Assembly (NCBI RefSeq): GCF_013377535.1
Contig: NZ_JABCJE010000004.1
Span: forward strand, 124,001 to 188,000
Direction: 5' to 3'
Length of the DNA stretch: 64,000 nucleotides
DNA from: Donghicola mangrovi
GTDB taxonomy: Bacteria; Pseudomonadota; Alphaproteobacteria; Rhodobacterales; Rhodobacteraceae
The position numbers and the translations under genes were made by a program. Positions 34,088-42,592 of the stretch are shown piece after piece. The notes under the pieces were generated by a model. It saw only the letters and a program-made list of their open reading frames with translations. It ran no database searches and was not told where the DNA came from. How positions within the stretch are numbered: the first letter of the stretch is position 1; each line of letters starts with the position of its first letter.

Positions 34088-35392
34088 TTAGCCGAACATC
34101 GTTTGCGGTATGATCAGTGCGATCGACGGGAAGATGATGATCAGCAACAGGCCGACGATCATCGCAAACAGGAACGGCATCACCCCTTTGAACACGGTCG
34201 CCATGGGCACGTCACCGGCCACCCCTTTGACCACAAAGACGTTCAGACCAACGGGGGGCGTGATCATGCCCATCTCGATCACGATCACAGCGACAACGCC
34301 GAACCAGATCGGATCAAAGCCAAGCTGCTGGATCACCGGAAACACGATCGGAATGGTCACAACCAGCATCGACAGACCGTCGAGGAACATCCCCAGCACC
34401 ACATAGCCCAGAATGATCATCAAGAGCGTGCCATAGGCCCCGAGCCCGAAGCCGACCAGCGTGTTCCCCAGAACTTCGGGGATGTGGGTCACGGCCAGAA
34501 ACGGGTTCAGCACGTTCGCCCCGATCACCACCATATACAGCATGGCCGAGGTGCTAATCGTCTCGACCACTGCGCCGCGGAAGGCGGCAAAGTTGATCGC
34601 GCGCTTGGCAAAGGCCAGCAGGATCACCAGACCGGCCCCGATGGCGCTGGCCTCGACGGGCGTAAAGATCCCCGCATAGATGCCTCCGATCGACACCCCG
34701 ATGATGCTGAGGAGCGGAGCGGCACGCCCCAACAGCACCATCCGGTCGCGCAGCGCGACGTCATCGCCGCGCGGGCCCGCCGCCGGATCAAAGACCGAGA
34801 TCAGCCAGACGGTCCCCATGAACAGGAACATCAGCAGTAGGCCGGGCAGAATACCGGCCATGAACAGTTTGCCCACGGACTCCTCGGTCAGGATCGCGTA
34901 CAGCACGAAACCGGTGGATGGTGGGATCAAGAAGCCCAGAGTGCCGCCAGCCGCTACCGCGCCGGTCGCCAGACCATCGCCATAGCCCAGACGCTTCATC
35001 TCGGGCAGAGCGACCTTGCCGATGGTTACAGCGGTCGCCACAGACGATCCCGACACAGCCGAGAATACCGCGCAGCCCAGAACGGACGCGCTGGCCAGAC
35101 CGCCACGGAAGCGCCCCACCCAAGCAAACGCCGCATCATAGAGCGCGCGGCTGAACCCGGCCGCCGAGGACACGTTCCCCAGCAGAATGAACATCGGCAC
35201 GACGATCAGCGAATAGTTCGACACCGCGCCGTAGCTTTCGATCAAGAGCACACCACCCGCAGCGCGGCTGCCTTCCAGAACGTACAGACCGCCAAAGCCG
35301 ACGATCAGCATCGCAAAGGCCACAGGGGTCCGCAGTATCATCAGGCCGAACAGGCAGGCGATCCCGATCAATCCGATTACCAAAGGGGTCAT
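34088..35392 (-). CDS. dctM: TRAP transporter, large membrane subunit
   Basis: 434 residues from MTPLVIGLIGIACLFGL, with about 11-12 hydrophobic segments and a typical DctM opening (LRTPVAFAMLIVGFGGLY). It couples solute uptake to a sodium or proton gradient. The start overlaps the dctQ stop by 4 bp; the longer open frame begins inside dctQ. Solute specificity lies in the DctP partner. Confidence 0.93.
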   Translation of the reverse strand: MTPLVIGLIGIACLFGLMILRTPVAFAMLIVGFGGLYVLEGSRAAGGVLLIESYGAVSNYSLIVVPMFILLGNVSSAAGFSRALYDAAFAWVGRFRGGLASASVLGCAVFSAVSGSSVATAVTIGKVALPEMKRLGYGDGLATGAVAAGGTLGFLIPPSTGFVLYAILTEESVGKLFMAGILPGLLLMFLFMGTVWLISVFDPAAGPRGDDVALRDRMVLLGRAAPLLSIIGVSIGGIYAGIFTPVEASAIGAGLVILLAFAKRAINFAAFRGAVVETISTSAMLYMVVIGANVLNPFLAVTHIPEVLGNTLVGFGLGAYGTLLMIILGYVVLGMFLDGLSMLVVTIPIVFPVIQQLGFDPIWFGVVAVIVIEMGMITPPVGLNVFVVKGVAGDVPMATVFKGVMPFLFAMIVGLLLIIIFPSIALIIPQTMFG

Positions 35393-35898
35393 AGGCGCAG
35401 CTTTCCGGTCAGAATGGCGACCAATTGCAGAAGCAGAACCACCACACACAGCGCCATGCCCGCAGCAATCGCGCCATAGAACGGCCAGATCGGCAGACCC
35501 AGCATGTTGGTGGTATCGGTAAATTCATAGGCATCCAGCGCCTTGAGCCACGAGCGGTGCACCAGCACCGACAGCACCAGCGACGACAGGATGCGGCTTT
35601 GGACATCGCCGACGAAACGGCCGACGGGTCCGATGGCATTGTCCAGAACGTCGACGCTGACATGCGAACGGATCGCGGTCGCAAAGGGCAGCGCCAGCAT
35701 CACAACCCCGACCGAGGTCAACTGGACCACTTCGTTCACGCCCAAAATCGGCGTGCCAAAGATGTAGCGGGCAAAAACAGCAACGAAGACCAGAACAAGC
35801 ATACCCAGAAGCAGGACGCCCGAAATCGCCGCCAGTACGAGGGTGGCCCGGTTGGATGCCTCCAACCAGACCGGGGATTTATGTTGGTCCATCGACAT
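35389..35898 (-). CDS. dctQ: TRAP transporter, small membrane subunit
   Basis: 169 residues with four hydrophobic helices (LAAISGVLLLGMLVLVFVAV is the first). The pattern is typical of DctQ, which bridges DctM and the binding protein. It shares single-base or 4-bp overlaps with both neighbours, so the three TRAP genes are translationally coupled. Confidence 0.92.
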   Translation of the reverse strand: MSMDQHKSPVWLEASNRATLVLAAISGVLLLGMLVLVFVAVFARYIFGTPILGVNEVVQLTSVGVVMLALPFATAIRSHVSVDVLDNAIGPVGRFVGDVQSRILSSLVLSVLVHRSWLKALDAYEFTDTTNMLGLPIWPFYGAIAAGMALCVVVLLLQLVAILTGKLRL

Positions 35899-36875
35899 TA
35901 CTTCGACAGGGCTTCGACGATCGCGGCAGCGTCACCGCCGGTTTCACCGACAACGGCCTGAACAACCGGAGCCGACAATGCGTCAAAGGCCGCTGCTTCG
36001 GCGTCGGTCAGGTGGATGACCTCTTTTCCTTCGGTGGTGGCAAAGCCCTCGATGCCTTTGGCGGCGCCGGCCAGCTGGCTGGCCTGACCGTTCAGCGATG
36101 CGGCCTTACCGGCGGCGTCTACAGCGGCTTTCTGGTCGTCGCTCAGATCACCATAGGCGTCACGGTTCATCAGGATGAAGAACGGCGAAATGGTAGTGTC
36201 CATGCCAACGGTGATAAAGTTCGCGACCTCACCCAGCTTGAACGCGCCAACGGCGGTGCCGTCGATCATTGCGCCGTCGATCACGCCGGTTTGCAGGGCG
36301 TTATAGATTTCCGACACGGGCATCGACACGGGCGACGCGCCCCATGCCTCGACCAGAAGGCCGGTGTTGCGCGAGGGGACGCGGATCTTCAGACCGGCGA
36401 TATCCTCGGGGGTGTGGACGGCTTTGTCACGGGTGAAGAGCACGTTCTCGGCGCTGGACCACAGGGCGACCAGATGGGTGCGGCGGTATTCGGAACCCAG
36501 CAGGTCGACGTTGTTCCAGATAGTCTCGGTGCCGTTGGCTTCGGTCAGAACACCGGGCAGCTCGGACAGCAGGGTCAGCGGGAATTGCGAGGCGGTGTAA
36601 CCGGGCAGGCTGACGGCCAGTTCGGCCACGCCATCGACCACGCGGTTGTATTGCTCAACGGGGCCTGCACCCAGCTCGCCGCCGCTGTAGATTTTCACGG
36701 TGACGTCGCCGTTGGTGCCTGCGGCAATCGCATCGGCCAAGGGCTGGAAGGTGCTGGCAACATAAGGGTGACCGGCGGGCATGAAGTTGGCGAACTTCAG
36801 TTCGTTTGCCTGAGCCTGGGTCGAGACAGCTGCGGCGGCCAGAGCGCCAGCGGCGATAAGTTTACGGATATACAT
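35898..36875 (-). CDS. dctP: TRAP transporter, periplasmic solute-binding protein
   Basis: 325 residues, signal peptide ending near STQAQA, then the DctP fold (LKFANFMPAGHPYVAST, AGLKIRVPSRNTGLLVEAWGASP). The Arg in LKIRVPSR is the usual carboxylate clamp, so the ligand is probably an organic acid. Sitting between gbcAB and the gallate-type operon, it may import an aromatic acid, but this is inference. Promoter-proximal gene; two 12-bp direct repeats precede it. Confidence 0.92.
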   Translation of the reverse strand: MYIRKLIAAGALAAAAVSTQAQANELKFANFMPAGHPYVASTFQPLADAIAAGTNGDVTVKIYSGGELGAGPVEQYNRVVDGVAELAVSLPGYTASQFPLTLLSELPGVLTEANGTETIWNNVDLLGSEYRRTHLVALWSSAENVLFTRDKAVHTPEDIAGLKIRVPSRNTGLLVEAWGASPVSMPVSEIYNALQTGVIDGAMIDGTAVGAFKLGEVANFITVGMDTTISPFFILMNRDAYGDLSDDQKAAVDAAGKAASLNGQASQLAGAAKGIEGFATTEGKEVIHLTDAEAAAFDALSAPVVQAVVGETGGDAAAIVEALSK

Positions 36876-36953
36876 GATGTCCTCCCGGTAGCGGGGCGGA
36901 TCTCCGGCCGCCCCCAGTGCCGCCGAAGTAGGACATCATGCTCTCAGGCTCTA

Positions 36954-36986
36954 ATAAGAAGCGCACCTTTGGTCATAAGAAGCGCA
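36954..36986. promoter_or_regulatory. Direct-repeat operator candidate upstream of dctPQM
   Basis: ATAAGAAGCGCA occurs twice, at 36954-36965 and 36975-36986, exactly 21 bp apart (two helical turns). The pair lies about 80-110 bp upstream of the dctP start, between dctP and the LysR-type gene. Exact 12-bp direct repeats at helical phasing point to a transcription-factor site. Confidence 0.6.
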
Positions 36987-37015
36987 TATAACAGCCTCAA
37001 AAAGACGTGAAGGGA

Positions 37016-38185
37016 TCACGCCTTAGACACTTGGCGAAGGGCCTGTAAAAACTGATCTTGTGCCGCAGTGGGGCGCCAGTTTTCCCGATAAGTCAGGCCG
37101 ATATGACGGCGCGACTCGGGCCAGTCGAACTGCAAGGCATGGACAAAGCCGCGGGTCAGTTCGGGCATCGCCTGACTGCCGGAAATACAGGCCAGATGGT
37201 GCCCGTCTTGCACCATTTCACGCATAAGAATAACTGAACCCGTCTCGATCAGGCCGGGGGGCAGCGCCCTGCCCTGCGCGGCGAACAGGGCCTCGAACTG
37301 GGCTCGGGTCGGGGTGCCTTGGCGGGCGACCAGCCACGGGTAATCCCCCAGCGCCGCCAGATCCAGAGGCCGCCCGAGCAGCGGATGCCCCGCCCCCGCC
37401 AGCATGACCAGCGTGTCGTCGAACAGGGTCTCCTGCACCACATCGTCAATCGGCAAAGGGTCCCGCATCGCCCCGATGAGGAAGTCGATATCCCCGATCC
37501 GCAGCCCCGACAGCAAGGTGTCATAGGGGCCGTCCAGCACATCCACGGTGATGTTCGGGCGGGACTGACGGAACAGGGCCAGCGCCTTGGGCAGCACGTG
37601 CGACCGCGACAAAGGCATCGCGCCGATCACGACCTTACCGACCTCTTGCCCCTGCATTTCGGCCAGCTCCACGCGGGCCTGATCCAGTTCCACCAGCGCC
37701 AGACGGGTGGTCCGCACCAGCTGGGTACACAGGCGCGTCGGGGTGATCCCCACGGGGCTGCGCTGGAACAGGGACCGACCGGCCTCTTTCTCGAGCAGGC
37801 TGATGGCGCGGTGGACGGTGGGCTGCGCCACCCCCAGTTGCCGCGCCGCGAGCGAGAAGTTCTGGGCCTCGTGCGCTGCGACCAGCGACACCAGCTGCGC
37901 CCGCGTGGCCGTCAGCACCAGACGGGCCGAGATATCCGCCAGCGCCCCATCCAGCATTCCCATCGCCCGCCGCACCCGCGCCTCGAGGCAACGGCCCATG
38001 TCGGTCAGGAAGAAGCCATTTGGCATCCGCAGAAACAACGGGGCCCCTGCCTCAAGCTCCAGCTTGGCCAGTGCTTGCGTCACGGCGGGCTGGCTGACCA
38101 GCGATCTATCGGCAGCCTGAGTCACGCTGCGGGTGTCCGCAACCGCCAGAAACACGCGCAAATGGCGCAGGTTTGATCCGATCAT
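37016..38185 (-). CDS. LysR-type regulator with two tandem DNA-binding domains
   Basis: 389 residues, about 90 longer than normal LysR proteins. A first winged helix-turn-helix covers 5-64 (VTQAADRSLVSQPAVTQALA). A second covers 95-153 (SLAARQLGVAQPTVHRAISL). A normal effector domain begins near 180 (KVVIGAMPLSRSHVLPKAL). Both HTH units contain the key LysR pattern (A-A-x-x-L-x-V-x-Q-P-x-V) and look intact. It is divergent from the galB operon and upstream of the TRAP operon, so it likely controls both. Confidence 0.88.
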   Translation of the reverse strand: MIGSNLRHLRVFLAVADTRSVTQAADRSLVSQPAVTQALAKLELEAGAPLFLRMPNGFFLTDMGRCLEARVRRAMGMLDGALADISARLVLTATRAQLVSLVAAHEAQNFSLAARQLGVAQPTVHRAISLLEKEAGRSLFQRSPVGITPTRLCTQLVRTTRLALVELDQARVELAEMQGQEVGKVVIGAMPLSRSHVLPKALALFRQSRPNITVDVLDGPYDTLLSGLRIGDIDFLIGAMRDPLPIDDVVQETLFDDTLVMLAGAGHPLLGRPLDLAALGDYPWLVARQGTPTRAQFEALFAAQGRALPPGLIETGSVILMREMVQDGHHLACISGSQAMPELTRGFVHALQFDWPESRRHIGLTYRENWRPTAAQDQFLQALRQVSKA

Positions 38186-38337
38186 AGGGCTATCCTTGGT
38201 TTCAGCGGGGTTTTGGGTGAAATGCCGGCCTATCGCAATGTGGTATAGCAGTATCTTATGCCGAATGCGATCTTTCTGAATTGCTTTGCCCGCCGGTTCG
38301 ACGCCATCTCAGCGCCAACGACCCCGAGGAGGATCCC

Positions 38338-39069
38338 ATGTCCGACAAGAAAACCGCGCTGGTGATCAGCGCCCACGCCGCAGATTTCGTCTGGCGCTGC
38401 GGCGGTGCCATCGCCCTGCATGCCGAGATGGGCTATAACGTGACCGTGGCCTGCCTGTCCTTTGGCGAGCGCGGCGAAAGCGCCCGTCTGTGGAAAGAAG
38501 GCAAGTCGCTGGACGAAGTCAAAGCCATCCGCCGTGGCGAGGCCGAAGAAGCCGCCAAGGCGCTGGGTGTCCACGATCTGGTGTGCTTTGATCTGGGGGA
38601 TTACCCGCTGGAGCTGTCGCGCGACAACAAGACCGATCTTGTCAACCTGATCCGCAAGGTCCAGCCCAGCTTCATGCTGAGCCACAGCCAATACGACCCC
38701 TATAACACCGACCACATGTACACCACTCAGGTGGCGCTGGAGTGCCGGATGATCGCGCAGGCGTGGGGCCACAACCCCGGTGAAAAGGTTCTGGGGGCAC
38801 CGCAGCTGTACCTCTTTGAACCCCACCAGACCGAGCAGATGGGCTGGAAACCGGACACGTTCCTCGACATCACCCCTGTCTGGGACAAAAAGCGCGCCGC
38901 GATGGAGCACATGAACGGTCAGGTCCACCTGTGGGACTACTACACCAGTGTGGCCCAACAGCGCGCCAACCACTTCAAGCGCAACTCGGGCGGCATGTCC
39001 GGCGGTCGCGATTGCAAGTACGCCGAGGGCTTCCAGTCGATCTTCCCGCGCACCGTCGACGAATTGTGA
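38338..39069 (+). CDS. galB: 4-oxalomesaconate hydratase (GalB-type, LmbE/PIG-L fold)
   Basis: 243 residues from ATG 38338, preceded by GAGGAGGATCCC. It resembles Pseudomonas putida GalB throughout: ISAHAADFVWRCGGAIALHA, CLSFGERGESARLWK, FDLGDYPL, SHSQYDPYNTDH and DITPVWDKKRAAME. The fold is that of zinc deacetylases (LmbE), with the usual HPDD motif changed to HAAD as in GalB. It hydrates 4-oxalomesaconate to 4-carboxy-4-hydroxy-2-oxoadipate in gallate/protocatechuate meta-cleavage. First gene of the operon reaching galD. Confidence 0.9.
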   Translation: MSDKKTALVISAHAADFVWRCGGAIALHAEMGYNVTVACLSFGERGESARLWKEGKSLDEVKAIRRGEAEEAAKALGVHDLVCFDLGDYPLELSRDNKTDLVNLIRKVQPSFMLSHSQYDPYNTDHMYTTQVALECRMIAQAWGHNPGEKVLGAPQLYLFEPHQTEQMGWKPDTFLDITPVWDKKRAAMEHMNGQVHLWDYYTSVAQQRANHFKRNSGGMSGGRDCKYAEGFQSIFPRTVDEL

Positions 39070-39134
39070 TCGACCATAGGCGGCGACTCAGGCGACAAAG
39101 GGCCGTGTGAATTACCCCTCAAAGGATTTGAGAC

Positions 39135-39623
39135 ATGGACACTTCCCTCCCTGCTGTTACCGCCTATTCCCCGATGCAGAAGCGCCTGCATTGGGCTGTC
39201 GTGATCCTGCTGGCCCTGCAATACCTGTTCTTTGACGGGATGGGCCGGCCCTTTCACCAGCTGATGGAAGGTCAGGACGCCTGGACCACCACCGTCGTGA
39301 TCCACTTGGCCATCGGCGTTCTGGTTCTGCTGGCTGCCCTCTGGCGCCTGAGCCTGCGCCGCAGCCACGGTGTGCCCGAAGAGCCCGAGGGCACCCCTGA
39401 CCGCGCCAAGCTGGCATCCAAAGCTGTGCACTACGGCATCTACGCCCTGCTGATCATCCTGCCGATCTCTGGCTCGGTGGCATGGTTCGGCAAAATCGGC
39501 ACCCCCGCCCAAGTGCACGAAATCCTGACCAACGTGCTGCTGGCGCTGGTCGGCATCCACGTTCTGGCCGCGCTGGTTCACCAGTTCGTCTGGAAAGACA
39601 ATCTGCTGCTGCGCATGAAATAA
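39135..39623 (+). CDS. Cytochrome b561-type membrane protein
   Basis: 162 residues with four hydrophobic helices and His residues at helix ends (KRLHWAVVILLAL, VIHLAIGVLVLLAALWRL, VHYGIYALL, HVLAALVHQF) placed to bind two b-type hemes, as in bacterial cytochrome b561. It could shuttle electrons between the quinone pool and another partner. Its presence between galB and a ring-cleavage dioxygenase is unusual: known gallate operons do not include a membrane cytochrome. A role in keeping the dioxygenase iron reduced, or in an upstream oxidation, is speculation. Confidence 0.85.
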   Translation: MDTSLPAVTAYSPMQKRLHWAVVILLALQYLFFDGMGRPFHQLMEGQDAWTTTVVIHLAIGVLVLLAALWRLSLRRSHGVPEEPEGTPDRAKLASKAVHYGIYALLIILPISGSVAWFGKIGTPAQVHEILTNVLLALVGIHVLAALVHQFVWKDNLLLRMK

Positions 39624-39653
39624 CCGCGCGGCCCGTCCCCAAGGAGGAGAGAC

Positions 39654-40607
39654 ATGCCCGAAGCCTGTTTTGACGTTGCCCATCTGGGCCACGTGGAAAT
39701 GCTGACCAACAAGTTCGAAGAGAGCCTTGATTTCTTTACCCGCGTTTACGGGCTGAAGCTTTCGGGGCAGGACGAGAACTCGGCATACCTCCGTGCTTGG
39801 GACGATTACGAGTACTGCTCGTTGAAACTGACGCGCAGCGATACCACCGGTGTGGCCCACATCGGGTATCGCTGTGCCTCGCCCGGGGCGCTGGAGCGCC
39901 GCGTCGCCGCCATTCAGGCGTCGGGCTACAAGGTGCACGGCTGGATTGATGGCGATGACAGCCACGGCCGCGCCTTCCGGTTCGAAGACCCCTTTGGCCA
40001 TATCTTCGAGGTCTATTACGAGACCAACTGGTACGAAGCGCAGGAAGAGGCCGAAAAGGCAGCCCTGAAGAACACCGCGTCGTCCTTCACCGGCGCCGCG
40101 CCCCGCCGCATCGACCACCTGAACCTGCTGTCCAGCGACGTGACCGAGTTCCGCCGTTTCATGGAGACCTGCCTTGGCAGCCGCGTGACCGAGTATATCC
40201 AGCTGGACAACGGCCGCATCGGTGGCTGCTGGTTCACCGTGAACAACAAAACCTACGATCTGGCCTGCACAGAAGAGCACGGCGGCGGCAACGCCCGTCT
40301 GCACCACGTGACCTATGCCACCGACCAGCGCGAGGACATCCTGCGCGCCGCTGACATCTTCCTTCAGAACGGTGTCCATATCGAGACCGGCCCCCACAAG
40401 CATGCCATTCAGGGGACGTTCTTCCTCTATGTCTGGGAGCCTGCGGGCAACCGCGTGGAGCTGGCGAACTCTGGCGCCCGCCTGATCACCGCCCCCGACT
40501 GGAAGCCCATCGTCTGGACCGAGACCGACCGCAAGAAGGGTCAGGCATGGGGTCTGAAAACGATCGAGAGCTTCCACACCCACGGCACACCGCCGGTCGA
40601 GCACTAA
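39654..40607 (+). CDS. VOC-family extradiol ring-cleavage dioxygenase
   Basis: 317 residues with two vicinal-oxygen-chelate repeats, the layout of catechol 2,3-dioxygenases (XylE type). Likely Fe(II) ligands are H155 ([10 protein letters not shown]), H217 or H218 ([10 protein letters not shown]) and E269 (EPAGNRVEL). It would open a catecholic ring next to the hydroxyl pair. Linked GalB/C/D genes imply a product feeding 4-oxalomesaconate, so gallate, protocatechuate or an O-methylated relative are candidate substrates. Gallate dioxygenases known for this route belong to the unrelated LigAB superfamily. Ribosome site AAGGAGGAGAG. Confidence 0.88.
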   Translation: MPEACFDVAHLGHVEMLTNKFEESLDFFTRVYGLKLSGQDENSAYLRAWDDYEYCSLKLTRSDTTGVAHIGYRCASPGALERRVAAIQASGYKVHGWIDGDDSHGRAFRFEDPFGHIFEVYYETNWYEAQEEAEKAALKNTASSFTGAAPRRIDHLNLLSSDVTEFRRFMETCLGSRVTEYIQLDNGRIGGCWFTVNNKTYDLACTEEHGGGNARLHHVTYATDQREDILRAADIFLQNGVHIETGPHKHAIQGTFFLYVWEPAGNRVELANSGARLITAPDWKPIVWTETDRKKGQAWGLKTIESFHTHGTPPVEH

Positions 40608-40620
40608 GGGGGACACAATT

Positions 40621-41295
40621 ATGGCAAATGTCGTCGTTCAGAACATTGAACGCGCCGATCAGGCTGTGATCGACGAACTTGGCGCAGCGGGCGTTGCAAC
40701 CGTCCACGAAAGCGCGGGCCGCACCGGCTGTCTGGCCAGCTACATGCGCCCGATCTACGCGGGGGCCCGGATCGCGGGCAGCGCGGTCACGATCTCGGCC
40801 GCGCCGGGGGACAACTGGATGATCCATGTGGCGATCGAGCAGCTTCAAGCCGGTGACGTGCTGGTGCTGGCACCGACCAGCCCCTGCGACAACGGCTATT
40901 TCGGGGACCTTCTGGCGACCAGCGCGCAGGCCCGTGGCTGCCGCGGGCTGATCATCGACGCCGGTGTCCGCGATATCCGCGACCTGAAGGAAATGAACTT
41001 CCCCGTCTGGTCCAAGGCTGTGTCGGCCCAAGGCACGGTGAAAGAGACCTTGGGGTCGGTGAACGTTCCGATCGTGTGCGCTGGTCAGGCCATCAATGCG
41101 GGCGACATAGTGCTGGCCGATGACGATGGCGTCTGTGTGGTGCGCCGCGAGGATGCCGAGGTGGTTCTGGAAGCCACCCGCAAACGTCTGGCCGCCGAAG
41201 AAGCCAAGCGCGTCCGTCTGGCGGCGGGCGAGTTGGGGCTCGACATCTATGACATGCGGCCGCGTCTGGCTGAAAAAGGTCTGAAATATATCTGA
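40621..41295 (+). CDS. galC: 4-carboxy-4-hydroxy-2-oxoadipate aldolase / oxaloacetate decarboxylase
   Basis: 224 residues of the RraA-like class II aldolase family: [57 protein letters not shown] (Arg/Asp active-site pair) and [15 protein letters not shown]. GalC/LigK splits 4-carboxy-4-hydroxy-2-oxoadipate into pyruvate and oxaloacetate with a divalent metal, finishing the pathway started by GalD and GalB. It starts 13 bp after the dioxygenase gene. Confidence 0.9.
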   Translation: MANVVVQNIERADQAVIDELGAAGVATVHESAGRTGCLASYMRPIYAGARIAGSAVTISAAPGDNWMIHVAIEQLQAGDVLVLAPTSPCDNGYFGDLLATSAQARGCRGLIIDAGVRDIRDLKEMNFPVWSKAVSAQGTVKETLGSVNVPIVCAGQAINAGDIVLADDDGVCVVRREDAEVVLEATRKRLAAEEAKRVRLAAGELGLDIYDMRPRLAEKGLKYI

Positions 41296-41302
41296 CGGGT
41301 TG

Positions 41303-41372
41303 AGGGGGCGCTGCCCCCTCTTGCCGCCTTTGGGGGCGGCAATTCACCCCCGGAGTATTTTTGGCAAAAAAG
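41303..41372. repeat. Hairpins and a Rhodobacterales-type intergenic motif between galC and galD
   Basis: AGGGGGCGCTGCCCCCT and the stem CCGCC-TTTGG-GGCGG are followed by CCCCCGGAGTATTTTTGGC and an A-rich run. The CCCCCGGAGTATTT block closely resembles a short motif that I recall being widespread at gene ends in Roseobacter-group genomes. It interrupts the operon and may end or attenuate the transcript before galD. Confidence 0.5.
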
Positions 41373-41383
41373 AAAGCAAGGGC

Positions 41384-42448
41384 ATGGAGCATGTGATGGA
41401 CGGGATCGAGGCGATCTGGATGCGTGGGGGCACGTCCAAGGGGCTTTATATGCGTCTGGCGGATTTGCCGGGTGACGTGGCGGCGCGGGATGACCTGTTG
41501 CTGCGCCTGATGGGCAGCCCTGATCCGCGGCAGATCGACGGAGTTGGCGGGGCTGATCCTTTGGCGTCCAAGGTGGCACTGCTGGGGCCATCGAGCCGTG
41601 AAGATGCGGATGTGGATTACCTGTTTTTGCAGGTGTTTGTGGATCAGGCGCTGGTGTCGGATGCGCAGGCCTGCGGGAATATTCTGGCGGGCGTGGGGCC
41701 AGCGGCGATCGAGATGGGCTTGGTGCGCGCTAATGGGGATGTGACCGAGGTGCGCATCCACATGCTAAACACCGGCGAAGTGGCTGTGGCCCGCGTTCAA
41801 ACCCCCGGTGGGGTGGTGCGCTATGACGGGGATGCGGCGATTGACGGGGTGCCGGGGACGGCCGCGCCGATCGAGCTGATGTTCACCAATATCGCGGGGT
41901 CCATGTGTGGGGCGCTGCTGCCCTCGGGGCAGGTGTGCGATGTGGTCGAGGGGGTGGCGTGCACTCTGATCGACAACGGGATGCCTGTGGTGTTGATGCG
42001 GGCAGTGGACCTGGGGCTGCGCGGGGACGAGAGCCCTGCAGAGCTGGAGGCGGACACCACGCTGAAAGAGCGGATCGAGGCGATCCGGCTGGCCGTGGGG
42101 CCGCTGATGAACCTTGGCGATGTGCGCGAGAAGTCGGTGCCGAAGATGACCTTGATTTCCCCTGCCCAGAGCGGCGGTGCGGTGAACACCCGCAGCTTTA
42201 TTCCCCATCGGTGTCATTCAAGCATCGGCGTCTTTGCCGCCGTCAGCGTGGCCAGTGCCTGCACGATGGAGGGCAGCGTTGCCTATGACATGGCGGTGTC
42301 TCCAGAAGATGGGCGCTATGCCATCGAACATCCCAGCGGGGCCGCCGAAGTATTGATCCGCACCGATGCAACGGGCGCTGTGACCGGCGCGGGCACCCTG
42401 CGGACGGCGCGAAAGTTGATGCAGGGGCGGGTTTCCCCCCGCCGGTAA
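41384..42448 (+). CDS. galD: 4-oxalomesaconate tautomerase (PrpF-like)
   Basis: 354 residues from ATG 41384; the in-frame upstream extension covers the hairpin region and is not used. It belongs to the PrpF/diaminopimelate-epimerase-like fold: AIWMRGGTSKGLYM, DGVGGADPLASKVALL, FTNIAGSMCGALLPSG and TRSFIPHRCHSSIG. GalD isomerises the keto form of 4-oxalomesaconate to the enol substrate of GalB. Its codon choice (many GGG, GTG, GCG) looks different from the GGC/GTC-rich genes before it, and an 88-bp hairpin-rich gap precedes it, so it may be a separate acquisition. Confidence 0.9.
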   Translation: MEHVMDGIEAIWMRGGTSKGLYMRLADLPGDVAARDDLLLRLMGSPDPRQIDGVGGADPLASKVALLGPSSREDADVDYLFLQVFVDQALVSDAQACGNILAGVGPAAIEMGLVRANGDVTEVRIHMLNTGEVAVARVQTPGGVVRYDGDAAIDGVPGTAAPIELMFTNIAGSMCGALLPSGQVCDVVEGVACTLIDNGMPVVLMRAVDLGLRGDESPAELEADTTLKERIEAIRLAVGPLMNLGDVREKSVPKMTLISPAQSGGAVNTRSFIPHRCHSSIGVFAAVSVASACTMEGSVAYDMAVSPEDGRYAIEHPSGAAEVLIRTDATGAVTGAGTLRTARKLMQGRVSPRR

Positions 42449-42474
42449 CCCCAACGAATACAGGTTTTCGGACA

Positions 42475-42510
42475 AGGGCGCGCCCAAAATACGGGCAGCG
42501 CCCTTTTTCT
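42475..42510 (+). terminator. Terminator after galD
   Basis: Arms AGGGCGCGCCC and GGGCAGCGCCCT pair over 11 bp with one bulged A and a 7-base loop. They are followed by TTTTTCT, 27 bp beyond the galD stop. Confidence 0.85.
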
Positions 42511-42533
42511 TTGCACCTCGCGCAAAATAAAAA

Positions 42534-42549
42534 TTGACCAAATGGTCAG
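42534..42549. promoter_or_regulatory. RutR-type operator before preT
   Basis: TTGACCAAATGGTCAG matches the E. coli RutR consensus TTGACCANNTGGTCAA at 13 of its 14 specified bases. It sits 44 bp upstream of the preT start. RutR is a TetR-family repressor released by uracil or thymine, which fits the pyrimidine-degradation genes that follow. Confidence 0.8.
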
Positions 42550-42592
42550 AATTGCGGTTCCATGAAATCAAAAGACCGACAGCGAGGAAAAC

